This document shows positions 23,984 through 37,510 of a DNA stretch of 64,000 bases, piece after piece; the stretch's first letter is position 1; the number at the start of each line of letters is the position of its first letter. The translations under genes were made by a program, and so were the position numbers. The notes beneath the pieces were generated by a model, which was not told where the DNA came from, made no database searches, and saw only the letters and a list, made by a program, of their open reading frames with translations. Location of the stretch: NCBI RefSeq assembly GCF_037975245.1, contig NC_092573.1:11225501-11289500 (forward strand), in the 5' to 3' direction. The DNA comes from Apostichopus japonicus. Lineage: Eukaryota; Echinodermata; Holothuroidea; Aspidochirotida; Stichopodidae.

Positions 23984-26190
23984 ATGTCGGGGAAGCCAAC
24001 TTTGTGCCTTTTAATTTTGTTTCTCGGTTGTCGAGCTTCAAATTCTTATTACAAAGGAGACACTGAATTTGTTGAAAAAGTAAGTTATTATTTTTCAATT
24101 TCTTTCTTTGCTTTGGCTTGCTCAGATAGTAAATGCCAAATTTGTTTCGATGTTGATTTTGTTAAGGGTTGTGTATGCTTCAGGTTTCTTTTCAAGAAAT
24201 GTTTAAAACAAGTCAAATAATCTGGGCAACAGATTAAGGAAGTGTAAATCTAATAAAATATATTTCGTGAAAAGTTTGTTTATAATGTCCCACTCGTTTT
24301 AAGATATTTCATTTAACTTGTTCATATGCATTAAAAGGCTGAATTTCTCTTGAAATCCATAATATCCTTCCACTTTTTGAGTTATATCAAAGGAAATTGG
24401 AGTATAATATCTGGTTACTCGGTATGCGAGGTACTGTGGCTTCTGACTGCGGACCAGCAAAGAATTGGCTGCATAAGGATCGCAACAAACTAAGTACTGG
24501 ACAGCTCAGTTGGTCAAGCCTGGGCAGTGGCTTGCACAATGGGAAGGGGCGGAGAGAACATGGCACCCCACTTACACCTAAAACAATACGTTCAGTTGCA
24601 GGATTGTTAAAACTGCACGACATTTATCAGCACAGCCTTTCGTGTAGACCTAATTAAACACCTCATTTATAGTCTAAATATGCATCAGAATTACTATCTG
24701 ATATCTAAACCCCCTACATGGTAGCCGCATACATCCACCCCTAGGCAACATCCTTCATTCGTAACATTTTTGATCTGTCAAGGTTCGAGCCTACCAAAAA
24801 GGGCGGGAGAAATTGGTAATTTCATTTCATTTCATTTTTTTGTTGTTCTATCAAAACAAAAGTATGACGTATAACATAGAAGCAGATAAGAAACAAAACT
24901 TGTGAAAGGAAGTGTACTAAAAAAACCTATAGAGCTTGTCGGGTAGTGACACCCCCTGAAAAAAACAGAAAAATACAGAACCACCCCTTCCTCTCCCTTC
25001 CCTCACCTACCCCTCCCACCATCCAATAGCCTCCCTCCCCATTTTTGAAATCCGGTGCATGGCACTGAGTGCAGGGCATAAACCATTAGATTAATTGTTG
25101 AGATCCTATTTTAGCCAAACTTTCTTGGCACTTTCCAAGTTTCCTTGTAATTTTTACCAGTCAGTTTTCTGTTGTTCATTTACTAATATATATTTGGTGT
25201 AAAATTCTATGAAGAGGTCTTAAGTTTCATCCAATGCAATCTTACTTAGTGTAATCCTTGGAAGGTTTCGAAAATTGTTTAAAAAATGAGATAACCAAGT
25301 ATAAAATGGCTGCTTGAAAATATTTCCTGGAGTTTCGATAATTCCATTTTACTAATGTATATTTCATGTTTACTTTAGATAATTTTGTTTGGGAACTTTT
25401 AATTGTGTTTTTAATATTCAATTCTAGCCTATCACATATTGTATTTGCGATACAGGTATATACATACACCTCAGGAATAGCAAATTAATTGTGGTTTTAA
25501 AACACATTGAGTATAGAATCTGCATGTAAATATTATACTTACATAGAAAATGTAATAATGTTTTAACATATAAGGCTGATTTCTGTTTGAAAACAATAAC
25601 GTTCACATGTAGTTTTTTAAATTTTGGTTTCTTGTGTTAGGAAGATGATAACAGGAGAGTAAGAAGAAGTCTCGGAACAGAAGGCAGTCAATTACCTCCG
25701 CAAGCCAATGCAGGTAGGATTCCTATAAATAGACGTTATGTTATCGTAATTATCTCTGGGATTGTGACAAACCAAAGAGTTGACAGAATTAGATGTACTG
25801 CATGTGTTGTTAGTAGTTTCAGTATTCTATGAGAGCAAGATAATTCACTAACCTCAAAACTTTATAACATAATATATCAATAAATTAATACTAAAGCTGC
25901 AGAAGAACAGATGACCTACTGTGATCCGTTTTAAAAAGTTTATTAAGTAATTCTTTATCTTTAAATGGGGACACAAACTATTTTGTGAATAACAACTCCC
26001 CAAAGAACTAAGAAATACTTTGTTCCGTTTGGGAGATATGATAAAGTTCAAAGGGGAGCCTGGGGCTGCCATTTTGTAAACCTGTGATGTCATATTGCCA
26101 AAAGGATCGAAAGCATTTGAATTTCTGTTCTATTTCTTTTCATATTATCAAGGTAGATCATAATAATAATAATAATAATCATAATAATAC

Positions 26191-26224
<34 letters not shown>

Positions 26225-29200
26225 GATAATAATAATAATAATAATGATAAAAATTATAATAATAATAATAATAATCATCATCATCATCATAATCATAATA
26301 ATAATCATAATCATAATCATAATTTTGACATTGAAACCAATGCCATCATAAGGTCATATTAAAAGTCTCAATATTTTAAGTCAACATTGATAAAACCCAT
26401 GTCAAAGGCAGAAAGTAAACATTGTGATATATTTATAACACCTTTAAAATTTGAAGCACGTGTGGCTCGATCATGTGATATTTAGACTTGATCAAGTCTT
26501 CAGGTATGTGTGTAAAGAAATAAAAACTGAACCTGTGGAATCTCCCCCAAATGAAATGAGGTTGTCTTGCTGTTTTGGGAAGATGTCCATGACAGTTATA
26601 TCTATCATGAAGTAGACCAATAATAATGGTTGGGGTTTTGTCTCATTTTGACGTTTCATCCTAATAATAGTAAGACATTCTAGCAGTAGATTATATGACA
26701 ATCAAGATAGGTTAGATAGTAAATAGTATAAAAAACACATTCATTTTTCAGCCATATATACTTGCTTCTATCCGTGAATTTGTGCACATAGTGTGATATT
26801 TTATGTAGCCTTTATTCCTGTGTAATACCAAGATGGAAAGGACAGAAAAAATACAAAATCTATGAACATATGAATAACATATTTATAAAGCCTGTGTAGG
26901 TAATTACCTTGATCTTAGTGGTATCTTCTTAAGTGATATTAAATCTTCTTAAGTAATTTACCCCTCTCATACCTCCCCATATCTTCTCTACCCCCATGCC
27001 TCCTCCCCGTCTTGATAAATGTCAGGCTATCTAACATTTAGAGGTCAGTTATTGATGTAGGGAGTTGTTATGGAACAACTCCCTGATTGATGTAACTTTA
27101 ACTTCTGTCTGTTTAACAATTCCTCCTCCTCCCTCCTTCCTTCTTTTTATTTTTATTTTATAAAATCAGGCTAACTAACGTTAATTTCTGTTTGCTCCAA
27201 AATTCGTCTTTACCATTAAATATGGACATGCGGCTGTTGCTTGGAAAACTCACATCATTTGCGGCACTGGGAATGGTTGCTGTACGTAGGCTTACGATAT
27301 GTAGTCAAGCTGTCATTCAGACCTGATGTTAATTTATCTGTTGAATAGGTGATATCATGTAGGCAGGTGAACCCTTAGTAACAAGGGGCATGCGTAGAAT
27401 GTTTTCTACATGTGGTTTTATCATGAGGGGTTTTGGGCAATGTATTTTAACCGCCATCTTTTGTACTGAATTTGGAATAAAACAGAGGGCGAATGAGTGA
27501 CAACTGCAGCAGATTGGCAAGTAAAACAACGTACGATAATATTACATCTTGGCGAAAATCATCACATTGTCGACTTGCGGCATCACCTGAACTTGACAAA
27601 AATGACAGTTTTGATGCTCATGTTCACTATTGGATGATATATAATATATATTGTAGTATCTTACGTGTTGTCAAGTAACGAGCAACGTAAACAACTCAAC
27701 AATTTGATCATTTTCGTCAAGTGTAACTAGCCAATTCGACAATATATAAAAAAAAAATCGTCGAGGTGTTGCGTTATGCTAAGACGCTAAGTCAGCAACT
27801 CACATGTCCATTTAGAACCACCGTACATTCCATAGGTTGTACTGGTTATTATTGTAGAGTTGATGTTATATGTTTTGCCTGATATGGCATCTTGCTTTCC
27901 TTCCAGGGTCGCCTTTCCTCATGAGCTCAAACATGCAAGCTTCTTATTTTCTGGGTCAATGTGTGATGTGTCCTCCTGGGGATCCAGGACCCAGGGGAAC
28001 TCCTGGTCCTCAAGGGATGCCTGGTCGTGATGGCCGTGACCAGATCATACTCGGTCCCATTGCAGGTATTTGTCATTATTACGTTATGTATAGCCTTTCA
28101 AAGTAGTCTTGCGTCTTAATTTTTGCTTGTTTCAAATATCATCGCAAACTTGCTTGGGTGTTGCTTCCTTCTGAACAAGAAATATGTCTTTTGGTTACTC
28201 GCTGAACATTTTTCTTTAATATTGTTAATAAATGCCACTCAATATGGAGCATCGGGAAGCGTTGATTAAAGCGTTGATTGGTTAAAGATAGCATACTTTT
28301 ATCTTCAAAGGGACACTTTTCTTGCTAAGCTTATAGTTTTAAATACACACTTTTTTGGGATACCATTTTTTCAGTGGTCATTAGTTTGTTAATTGTATTA
28401 TTGCTTTAAGAGATGTTTAAAGTCTTGAGATAGGTACAAAGGTTTCCAATCATTAAACGTTTAAGTTAAAAGACCTACCATGTAATCATTGCAGATGTAC
28501 CCAGCCTAGTCTACTTTGCATATAGGAATCGGGGAACTGTTAAGATTAATAATTATACAACACCTAATTGTATTCTGGTCATTTGATTGGTCAATTGCTC
28601 GTTGATTGCATGCAAAATCCGCTCTATTCCACTCTATGAAATAGAACCATGGGTTATACTTTTTTGGTAGTACTTTTTTCAATGGTAAGAGAGCAGAGAA
28701 ACCTGTCTGTTCAAAAAAATCTGTTGCATGAGTGCATTTTACCCATCTTAATATACTATGTTGTATAAAACAAATAATGAATGGTTTCCATTCGTGCAAT
28801 AGTGCAAATATTTCATTCGTTGAAAGATGTAATTTGTTCCATTCAACGAGGCGCAGCCGAGTTGAATGTAACATTCCATCTTTCAACTCATGAAATATTT
28901 GCACTATTGCACTCATAACCATTCATTCTTTGTATACTAGCTAACTGTACCATTTTGGATGTGAAAATTTACTTCGTTGCACTAGTTATAACTACTGCAA
29001 CGAAGTAAATTTTCACATCCAAAATGGTATAGGTGAAATAGTCTGTTTGAATATGAAATATTGTCATGGAATGCGAACCAGCTAATATTGATGTGGTATG
29101 TTTCTAATGTTCCAATGTTTCTTAGGCAATACAGCAGTCTGCGTTATATGAGAATTAACAAGCCCATACTGCCTTGAAAGTAATCTTTCATCTTCCAATG

Positions 29201-32200
29201 AAGAAAATACATGGTACAGTTCTCCCCTAAAAAATAAAAACACTCTCTGGCCTTTCCTTCCCTTACAATTTGTTCACTACAACACATACGTATTTGATAG
29301 TACAACGCTTTTCACTTTACTCCCTATCACGAAGCATTAGTAAAATATATATTAAATAAATATCATTACTTTTCATAGATTTCAGGCGGATAGCTCAAGG
29401 GTTCACCAATGGAAATGTATGCAGAACTACGAATGACTATTGCCCCGTAGAATTCAAACATATATTTCGATAATGTTATTCATTAATTGTTTGTTTTACT
29501 AAAACTCGAGTAACATGAACACCACCATACCATTTGATAATAATATTGATTGATTTGTTATTATCTGTAGATCATGTTCTTCAGAGTCCTCCAGAAACAC
29601 CTGTCCCTCCTGCCGAATCGAGTACATCCTCTGCGACTGGAGTTATTTACACTCGTTGGGGAGAAACATCTTGTCCCAGCACATCTCAACTGGTATATCA
29701 AGGTGAGCCTGGATATCTAGGCAATGCTATGTGACAAAATGTGATGTAATAATAAAACCTGTACTTTTGAAGGACGACATGACAATATCGACTGATTGGT
29801 TTATATAAAAGAAATGTTATAAACCAGTAATCCAAGAAGCAAGCTCTATCTGCGAAATGTTCATCCAACAGAGTTTATGTGATTATTTGGTCAAATGTGA
29901 AAATAGCGGAGGTAAGCGCTGAAATTGTTATTAAATTAGTTGTGTGATCGTGAGTAATTGACACAATCTGTATGATTGTGACTGATTGGACCAATCTGTA
30001 TGGTTGTGACTGATTGGACCAATCTGTATGATTGTGACTGATTGGACCACTAAGTATGGTTGTATCTGAATGGAGAATTGTGAATGATTTTGACTGATTG
30101 GACCAATCTGTAGGATTGTGACTGATTGGACCAATCTGTATGATTGTGATTGCATGGACCATTTTGTATGATTGTGACGGATTGGACCAATCTGTATGAT
30201 TGTGTCTGAATGGACAATTGTGTATGATTTTGACTGATTGGACCAATCTGTATGATTGTGACTGATTGGACCAATCTGTATGATTGTGACTGATTGGACC
30301 ACTTAGTATGGTTGTATCTGAATGGACAATTGTGAATGATTTTGACTGATTGGACCAATCTGTAGGATTGTGACTGATTGGACCAATCTGTATGATTGTG
30401 ATTGCATGGACCATTTTGTATGATTGTGACGGATTGGACCAATCTGTATGATTGTGTCTGAATGGACAATTGTGTATGATTTTGACTGATTGGACCAATC
30501 TGTATGATTGTGACTGATTGGACCAATCTGTATGATTGTAACTGATTGGACCATTCTGTATGATTGTGTTTCTGAATGTACAAGTTTGTATGGTTTGACT
30601 GATTGGACCAATCTGTAGGATGGTGACTGATTTCAACAATATGTCTGATTAAGATTGCATGGACCATTTTGTATGATTGTGACGGATTGGACCAATCTGT
30701 ATGATTGTGTCTGTATGGAAATTTTGCATGATTTTGACTGGTTGGGCCAATCTGTATGATTTTGACTGATTTGAACAGTCCGTATGATTCTGATTAAATA
30801 GACCATTTTGTATGGTTGTGACGGATTGGACCAATCTCTATGATCATGATAATTGTACCAATCTGTATGATTGTTACTGATTGGACCAATCTGTACAGTT
30901 GTGTCTGTATGGAAATTTTGCATGATTTTGACTGGTTGGGCCAATCTGTATGATTTTGACTGATTTGAACAGTCCGTATGATTCTGATTAAATAGACCAT
31001 TTTGTATGGTTGTGACGGATTGGACCAATCTCTATGATCATGATAATTGTACCAATCTGTATGATTCTTACTGATTGGACCAATCTGTATGATTGTTACT
31101 GATTGGACCAATCTGTACAGTTGTGTCTGATTGGAAATTTTGTATGATTTTGACTGATTGAACCATTCTGTATGATTTTGACTGATTTGAACAGTCTGTA
31201 TGATTTTGATTGGATGGATCATTTCTTTTATGGCTTTGGCTGATTAGACCAATCATTTTGATTGTTCATGTATAACATATATTTTCTTTTTATAGGCCTA
31301 TGTGTCTCAAGACAGATTCCAACTCTACTCAGTCATACTTAGGTTGTGTTAAAACTAAATGGTTCTGATAGTTGAACAAAATCCATATTTTTCTAGCTTC
31401 ACCCAAAGTGATTGTATAGGTTTTACGGTTCTTGCACTCATATCCTAATTGGATTTGCTTACTTAAATGAATTCACTCATTTTCAATACTGATTGATGCC
31501 ATTAATGTACAACTTAAAATAACGTATGGCGGTTCTTCAGCATTTGATTCTTTAGTCCTTGTGTATGAAGACTGGTGAGGACTGTCCATTATGCTAGATA
31601 GAGTAAATTTTACTCTCTTCTCTCTACAACTACAACCTATTGCAAACTTCTTCAATATATATTTGAAGGCTTTCTGAAACCATGTTTTTTTTAATGATTT
31701 TTTGGTATTTTTATAGGTGTAATGGGTAGTGGTAATAACTATAACCAAAAAGGATCTGGAGTGGACTTTCTTTGCTTACCCCTGGAACCAACTTTCGCTG
31801 ACCCTCCAAGCCATGGTACTGGAGGTGCTAATATATATGGTGTTGAATATGAGCAAACCCTTCCAACATCTCCGAATATCCATCAAAGTGAAGCTCCTTG
31901 TGCTGTGTGTCTATCTCCAGGCAAGCATTCTGTTGTAACAATCCCTGGAACCAACACCTGCTTAGGAAGCCAAGGTAAGAATGATGTTATTACCTTTGCA
32001 ATTGATGTTCCAGTCTCCATTGCACAGATATACAACATCGATACTTTCTGGGAACAATGTTTAGGCACTTGGGCAGATATATACATGGTGCTACGTAATT
32101 GCACATTGAAAAATTATGTTTCTGTGCAGTATGAAATTTAAACTTTTTCAACCAAAAGTAAGTGTTGAACAAAGTAAAACATGTCACAGAATCATGAATA

Positions 32201-33201
32201 AGCAGCTAGGCCTACTTTAGTGTCTCAAACAAATAAAAATAAAACACCTGTAAAATACCTATGAAGATAGCTTAGCTTCTGATACATTAGGGCTCTTCTA
32301 TAACTAGGCATGTAATATACAGTAGCTAGGTGTGCGCGAGTCCTAGGCATATACAGTACCTCACTGCTACTTTGAACTGTACTCAGCCGATTAAAGCGAC
32401 TTCGTAGCGACAATTCATAATCATGGACGTTAAATATGAATCTAAGAGACAGACGTCGGTCTGATTGCGGCTTTGATAAGCCAATCATGGCTTCTTCGCG
32501 AGTTCCTACTTGCAGGAGGATCTAAAATAGATATATAAATACACAAATCCTAGCAGCAATAACAACAAACTTGTCTCAAAACTCCTTAAATTGTTGTATA
32601 CTTTGCGAATTATGACTGATTGCATGTAGGAAACGACTTAAGAAATAATTTAGGAGATGTTTGGCCAGCTAAATTATTGGTTTTCTGACACGAAACATTT
32701 TTAATTATGCTTATTGTTAGTATACTAAATGTACTCTACTGTGCAGGGGTTGCCTGCGCATAACCAAGCCGTCGTGATATCGACGTTTAATAAGTTTTTA
32801 ATTGGTTGAGGAATTAATATATGAACATACCACATTATTGAATGCCTTTAAAACACCTTACGTACTTCGTAAGCTCGAACCGTTCCCTCTAATAAATTGT
32901 TATTTTAGAGTTTAAATTATGCTTTTGCTGATGTTTGTTAATGCTCCACGAATTTTGTGAACAATCTCCGCACATAAAAACTTCCCGTACGGTTAGCATC
33001 ATGTTTGATCTCTAGAGTAAGGCAAATATGCCACCAAATCAGAAATAGTATTGTTCGATACAGGTGACAAACGCCTACAGTGGAATTACGACCTTCCTTA
33101 CCGGATCGAACCTCTGGACATACAATCAGCGTCCATAGCCTATAGTGGTTAAGGTGTCCGCATATAAAGTGGGAGGCCCGGGTTCGAATCCCGGTGGTAT
33201 A

Positions 33202-33273
<72 letters not shown>

Positions 33274-33539
33274 TATGTATGTATTAATCCGTAATTTGAT
33301 TTGTTATAGAGTGGACTTTGGAATACCAAGGATACATGATGTCATCTCATTATACTACCAACAAATCTCAGTTTGTTTGCATCGATCAAAATGCCGAGGG
33401 GATTCCCCGTACAAACCACAACAACAATGAACCATTACTCTATAATGTTGATGCTAAGTGCAGTGCTGGAGGAGGTGGTCTACCCTGTCCTCCTTATGTA
33501 GATGGTTATGATATTCTCTGTGCTGTTTGTACGTTATGA
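23984..33539 (+). CDS. Short-chain collagen C4-like gene B, complete
   Basis: Six exons: 23984-24079, 25641-25713, 27907-28065, 29571-29702, 31717-31974, 33310-33539 (stop TGA). All introns are GT-AG: intron 1 is phase 0, the rest phase 1. The 948 nt give 315 aa. Residues 1-18 are a signal peptide ([18 protein letters not shown]). Residues 37-41 are RRVRR, a furin-type site, so a propeptide may be removed. Residues 75-78 are CVMC. Residues 81-101 hold about seven Gly-X-Y triplets, far fewer than in sponge C4. A Pro/Ser/Thr linker follows, then from about 127 the C4-type domain with [53 protein letters not shown] and ILCAVC. These cysteines match the order in the short-chain collagen C4 family. 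The protein is likely secreted, perhaps an oligomeric matrix or lectin-like factor; its function is not known. Readthrough past the exon 5 donor would give an alternative end of 57 codons. Confidence 0.85.
24470..24842 (+). repeat. Composite SINE-like sequence, intron 1 of gene B
   Basis: It contains a D-arm-like CAGCTCAGTTGGTCAAGCC at about 24502, a B-box-like AGGTTCGAGCCTACC at about 24780, and a (TTTCA)n tail. The A and B boxes are too far apart for one tRNA head, so two fragments may be joined. The matching sequence is at about 48025-48385 in gene C. Confidence 0.4.
26158..26322. repeat. AAT/ATC microsatellite, intron 2 of gene B
   Basis: Interrupted (AAT)n with CAT/GAT variants. It is read as poly-Asn or poly-Ile in some frames, which is not coding. 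The tract is much longer in gene C (50539-50811). Confidence 0.9.
28786..28927. repeat. Imperfect inverted repeat, intron 3 of gene B
   Basis: Orthologue of the 4609-4759 structure, with the same GAGGCGCAGCCGA loop. Confidence 0.75.
28949..29028. repeat. Near-perfect 80-bp palindrome, intron 3 of gene B
   Basis: Same palindrome as 4780-4861 with one arm mismatch (GCACTAGTTA against TAACTACTGC). It is absent from gene C, where the region is deleted. Confidence 0.88.
29945..31255. repeat. 28-bp minisatellite, intron 4 of gene B
   Basis: Same unit as at 6350-7600, about 1.3 kb, with a different internal arrangement. The CCACT(T/A)AGTATGG variant appears only at 30047 and 30299 (252 bp = 9 units). 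The segment 30680-31120 has a longer duplicated block containing ATGATCATGATAATTGTACC. Confidence 0.93.
32280..32860. mobile_element. Unit B-specific insertion in intron 5
   Basis: Genes A and C read GATAGCTTAGCTTC directly into CGTACTTCGTAAGC; gene B has about 580 bp between. It contains a 5'-truncated plus-strand SINE (about 32385-32535, ending GCAGGAGGATCTAAAATAGA) and unassigned sequence. Confidence 0.7.
33129..33203 (+). repeat. tRNA-derived SINE fragment, intron 5 of gene B
   Basis: Orthologue of 8894-8967 with B box GGGTTCGAATCCC. An extra TA within the D arm (CCTATAGTGG) would spoil tRNA folding. A long (TA)n tail follows. Confidence 0.6.
33199..33271. repeat. (TA)n microsatellite, intron 5 of gene B
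   Basis: About 70 bp of nearly pure TA directly after the tRNA-like element and 38 bp before the exon 6 acceptor. Genes A and C have only a few TA units here, so this is a B-specific expansion close to a splice site. Confidence 0.85.
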
Positions 33540-34336
33540 GTTATCAGAAAACACCATGAAAGGACAGTATCTTGAAAGATGCATTCTATTGTTACACGCT
33601 TAGGGTTACATATAGTACCCACCTTCAGCAACCCTTCACATTTTCTTTCCATGTGTTATAGTAATTAAAATAAGTTAAAGGAACATGAAAACTAAAAGAA
33701 ACATGCACTCATGTCTGTAACGTTTATTTTGGTATCCTTATTGTTGCTTGAATCTATTGTTTATCTTTAAGTCATTTTGGTTTGTTTGGAAGGGGGAGGT
33801 GGGGGGGGGGGGTTGGCATTGCTTTCAAGTGGTATTGATATAGATTTGTGATTCAAGAAATGATGGTCATTGAAAGTATTGATCCGACCATTCCATTTTG
33901 TCCTGGGGTATGACACTTCATGCCAAATGCTCTCCTCACTCAAGTGTATTAATGAGGACCTGCGAGGTACTTTGTAAATATAGCTGTGTTCTCCAGGGGA
34001 CGTGTAAAAATGTAGCACTTTAAAAAAAAATCTGTTTTATCTTGCTTGCTTTATCTGTACCCATATGATATTGATGAAGAATTCGTTTTGCAGATGTTTC
34101 CTATTTTAACTTTGAATAAGACTGAGTGATCAATTAGTTAAATGTTCATTATCATTGATTGGTATATGACCCAATTTAAACCTCCTGAGAGAAGCAGCTG
34201 TAATTTGTCTGTATTTATTACTTTGTCCGCAGATACTGCTGCAGTTTGTTATGATCATGATATCATGACATTCCTTTAAAGAAATATATCTTGTCTCATT
34301 TCTTTATCAAGTTGATCTTGTATGTAGTACGTATTT
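33540..34336. other. 3' flank of gene B, no gene seen
   Basis: Non-coding, similar to 9237-10002 and 56060-56856. It includes a G run near 33785-33812. Confidence 0.4.
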
Positions 34337-34559
34337 TAGATCCTCATGCAAGCAGGAACTCGCGAAGAAGCCATCATTGGCTTATCAAAGTCGCAAGCTG
34401 ACCGAAGTCAGTCTCTTAGATTCATATTTAATCGTCCATGATTATGAATTGTCAATTGTCAACAACTCTTTAACTGGACGACATACATTAATCTTGGATT
34501 GACTCGAACTCGGGACCTTATGATTGAAAGGAGGCACCGGTGTTAACCACTGAGCTAAC
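34337..34559 (-). repeat. tRNA-derived SINE, minus orientation (unit B)
   Basis: Orthologue of 10003-10222. The A box side has GGAGGCACCGG where unit A has GGCACCGG. Confidence 0.75.
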
Positions 34560-34868
34560 ACTTCTATATTGTGATCCTGTGGTCCTGTCAAGGTAATTCT
34601 GTAAAAAAGTGATCCTGTAATAAATCTTGAAACCCTATCAAACTGGATTCTCAACAGTGGTTGATTGTATCTCATAGGTTCGTAACATAACAAAGTAAAA
34701 ACTTGAGTGTCTCATTCAATATGGTAAGTAACCAACTATGGGAGATCAACTGTTGTTAACTATTGTTACTTCTTTGTGAGATACAAAGGAAAAGCATAGT
34801 TATCAACCTCTGTCGGTTTAAATTGACAGCTTCTATACTTGGTATAAGTATGTTGAAAATGTAAAGAA

Positions 34869-34935
34869 TGAGTATTCTCATTGGTTGAAATTCTTGGTCT
34901 TGGACCATTGATAGTGGATTTCCACCAATCACAAA
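34869..34935 (+). promoter_or_regulatory. Relic paralog promoter (unit B)
   Basis: Same block as 10532-10596 (TGAGTATTCTCATTGG ... ACCAATCACAA), with no exon following. Confidence 0.5.
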
Positions 34936-34999
34936 CAAAGTATTTGAATTGCTGAATGATTATTGGCTATATCCGTGAGGGAAGTGCTTTGTTTGGTGA

Positions 35000-37400
35000 G
35001 GGGTCGGTGTTCTTCATGGTTGTAGTATTTTGAATGAAGAATAAAATTACAGTTTGCTCTTTTTCAATGCAACCATCGTAAATTTGGATAAAGTAGAGAT
35101 ACTGTATACTTCTTAGCAGTTGCCTTTGGTCCATGCATTTAATCGAGATCTCACCTTTCTCTTCATATGAAAGGTAATGACTTCCTTTACATGGGAATAT
35201 CTCAGCAAAGTCACGTAACTCTGCAGAGAGACAGAAAGAATGGAATCATGAAGTTTTTACTCTTTATTACAGTAGAATTTGCAGAGATAACAGTTAAGTT
35301 TTAATGGACGTAATCATCTATTAAGAGCTGTAGATTTATCAAATTTCAATGAGCTTTTAGTACTACCTTGATATCTTAGGGAGGTTTGGAGCTGCTGAAA
35401 AAAACCCTTTGTTTTCTTTAATTAAAAACTTTAGTTAGAGGGCGAGCAACATTCAATTGAATTGAATAAGTCACAAGCATCTGACTAGGATTGCCCAAAA
35501 TTGGTGATGACGTCAGAAGTTCTCACATTGTGGCTAGTTGGCAAATGGTAGGTTAAAATGGCGTCATGAAAAATGTATTTTCTTTTGTTTCCTTTGTTTT
35601 TGAAGACATATTATTCGATAATATAATAATATTTACATTGTATTTTATTGTCCTTTTTTTGTATTAACGTATGTGGTATATTCTTGTTGATTTTATTTAC
35701 TAAACAATACTGATGCAAAAAAATGACTAAATATTACCTAATTTGCCAAATAAATTACCTAATTAAAGAAATTGATTGTCTTTATTGCAAAACACTAGTA
35801 AATAAACTATGGACAGCTCTGTTTGCTTACTTTTACCTGAAAAAAAAATAAAACTGAAATATATACTCCTTTTGTCTACTTTCATATACTTTATAATCTT
35901 TATTTTGAAAGGAAAATTCCTCTGGAGTGACTTGAAAAAGAATGACAGTGTGCGACAGAATACTACATATTTCTGGTCAGTTACTCTTAGTATAATTAGA
36001 TCTTTGAATGCAGCCACTTAATATGGATGGCTTGATGAATATACTAAGCATTAGCGCCTTCATAAGTGAAGCCAACTGTTCAAGTCGTGTGGAAGCTTTT
36101 TATATTGTTGGTGATGACATATTAAACAGTATGTAGCAGAATGCAAAATAAGAAATATTTGAATAATTCAAACATGTTTCTATTCGTTTCATACATTTGC
36201 AATTTCTTCCTTCATTTCAACACACTTGGCAAGAAAACTCACCAATAGATTATCAACTTGGCTCTGTATATCAAAGAAGTGAGCGGTATGATAATTTATA
36301 CATATCGCCGTCGATTTGGTAGTCTTAATTCAGCTTGAAGGAAATTTGGAAAGAAATACATTTTGAAAAGATTCTATAAGCGTTAAGTAAGCACATATTT
36401 ACTTCTAAATTATGGATTGTAACAAAATATGACGAGAAAAACAGAGGACCGAGTGACTTAGACAATTTATAAGGAGTCTTAATTCTCATGTACATCTATA
36501 CATCTTCATAGAATTTCGTCAGTTGTTTAGGTTTGAGAACTGCTCGATTGCTCTTGTCCATATGACAGTGTCATATTCATCGTGTGGAATAGGCCTATAA
36601 ACACTTCACGTAGGGTCAAACATGTGTTACTATATCGAGAGAAAAAAGATATTTAACTTAACAAGCAGAGATAAGGCAATAGTTTGGAAATGTGGTGTCA
36701 TCACGGCTGATATTCACCAAGAGCTTCACTTAATTCCTATCATTATAACATTGTTCACTTGTCCAAGTTGACATACATGTGACACGTTCGGAAAGTTGGC
36801 TTCACCGTCCATCGTCTCTTCAATCAGAATTTTTGACACTGTTCGACTTGAAGGAGAGAATACTATTTTCCTCAGTCTACAGATAAATGATTTGTACATT
36901 TTGTTAGAACAAAACAGGCCCCCTCTTCATAGCATGTTTCTCTGTCTTTACTCACTGTTTTGTCTACCTCTTTGAAAGCAACAAGACAGTTTGCCATTTC
37001 AGGAAATTGAAACGATACTTAAACTTGCCACTAATTTTACAAGCAATCACCAAGATATAATAGATCTCACTCTTTATATATAGATATATATTGTTTGGAG
37101 TGTTCGCATGTAAAGCAGGAGGCCCGGGTTCGAATCCCAGTGGAGGCTGAATGTTTTTACACTGTTCTGGAGTTTCCAACTCACTTCAATTTCAATTATA
37201 TACATAACGTTTGTTACAAAATTGAGTGCAGAAGGTGTATTTCCAGCTATATCTAACAGACAATTCGGGTAAATTCTTTACCTGCTGGATGAGACGAAGC
37301 CAGCTGAATTATTTGTCGCTTTTCTATTCACAGTAGATTAGAGATTTATCTCTGATTGCATGCATGTACAGACTGCGTAAAATAATTACAAATTTAACTT
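35000..37400. other. Intergenic, orthologue of 10640-12980
   Basis: No clear gene. It contains the tRNA-like remnant at about 37090-37150 and the copy 2 version of the possible minus-strand exon at 37029-36967. One open stretch near 36520-36640 that is open in A and C has a TAA here. Confidence 0.35.
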
Positions 37401-37510
37401 GCACAAATGCTCCTTTGTTCTGTCTTTATACATACATATCTACACAAACAGAAATTGGCTTATTAGGCAGTGAATAAAAGGTATATTAGATCTCACTAAT
37501 TAATACTCAC

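Larger units (their letters stand above)
2720..26930. repeat. Tandem segmental duplication, unit A
   Basis: From about 2720 (AAGTGATAATAAATCTTCTT) the sequence matches unit B from 26931 and unit C from 51405, with mostly substitutions and small indels. Left of 2720 no similarity to the corresponding parts of B or C is seen. The unit holds exons 3-6 of gene A, the minus-strand unknown gene copy 1, a long non-coding stretch, and exons 1-2 of gene B. Unit-specific changes include a roughly 570-bp segment in intron 3 (about 5230-5790) absent from B, and a roughly 1.1-kb local duplication at 21497-22590. Confidence 0.9.

Noticed and set aside
33126-33430. YIYIYI open frames in both strands
   Set aside because: They are translations of (TA)n. 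The plus-strand part that follows is exon 6 in the wrong or extended frame.
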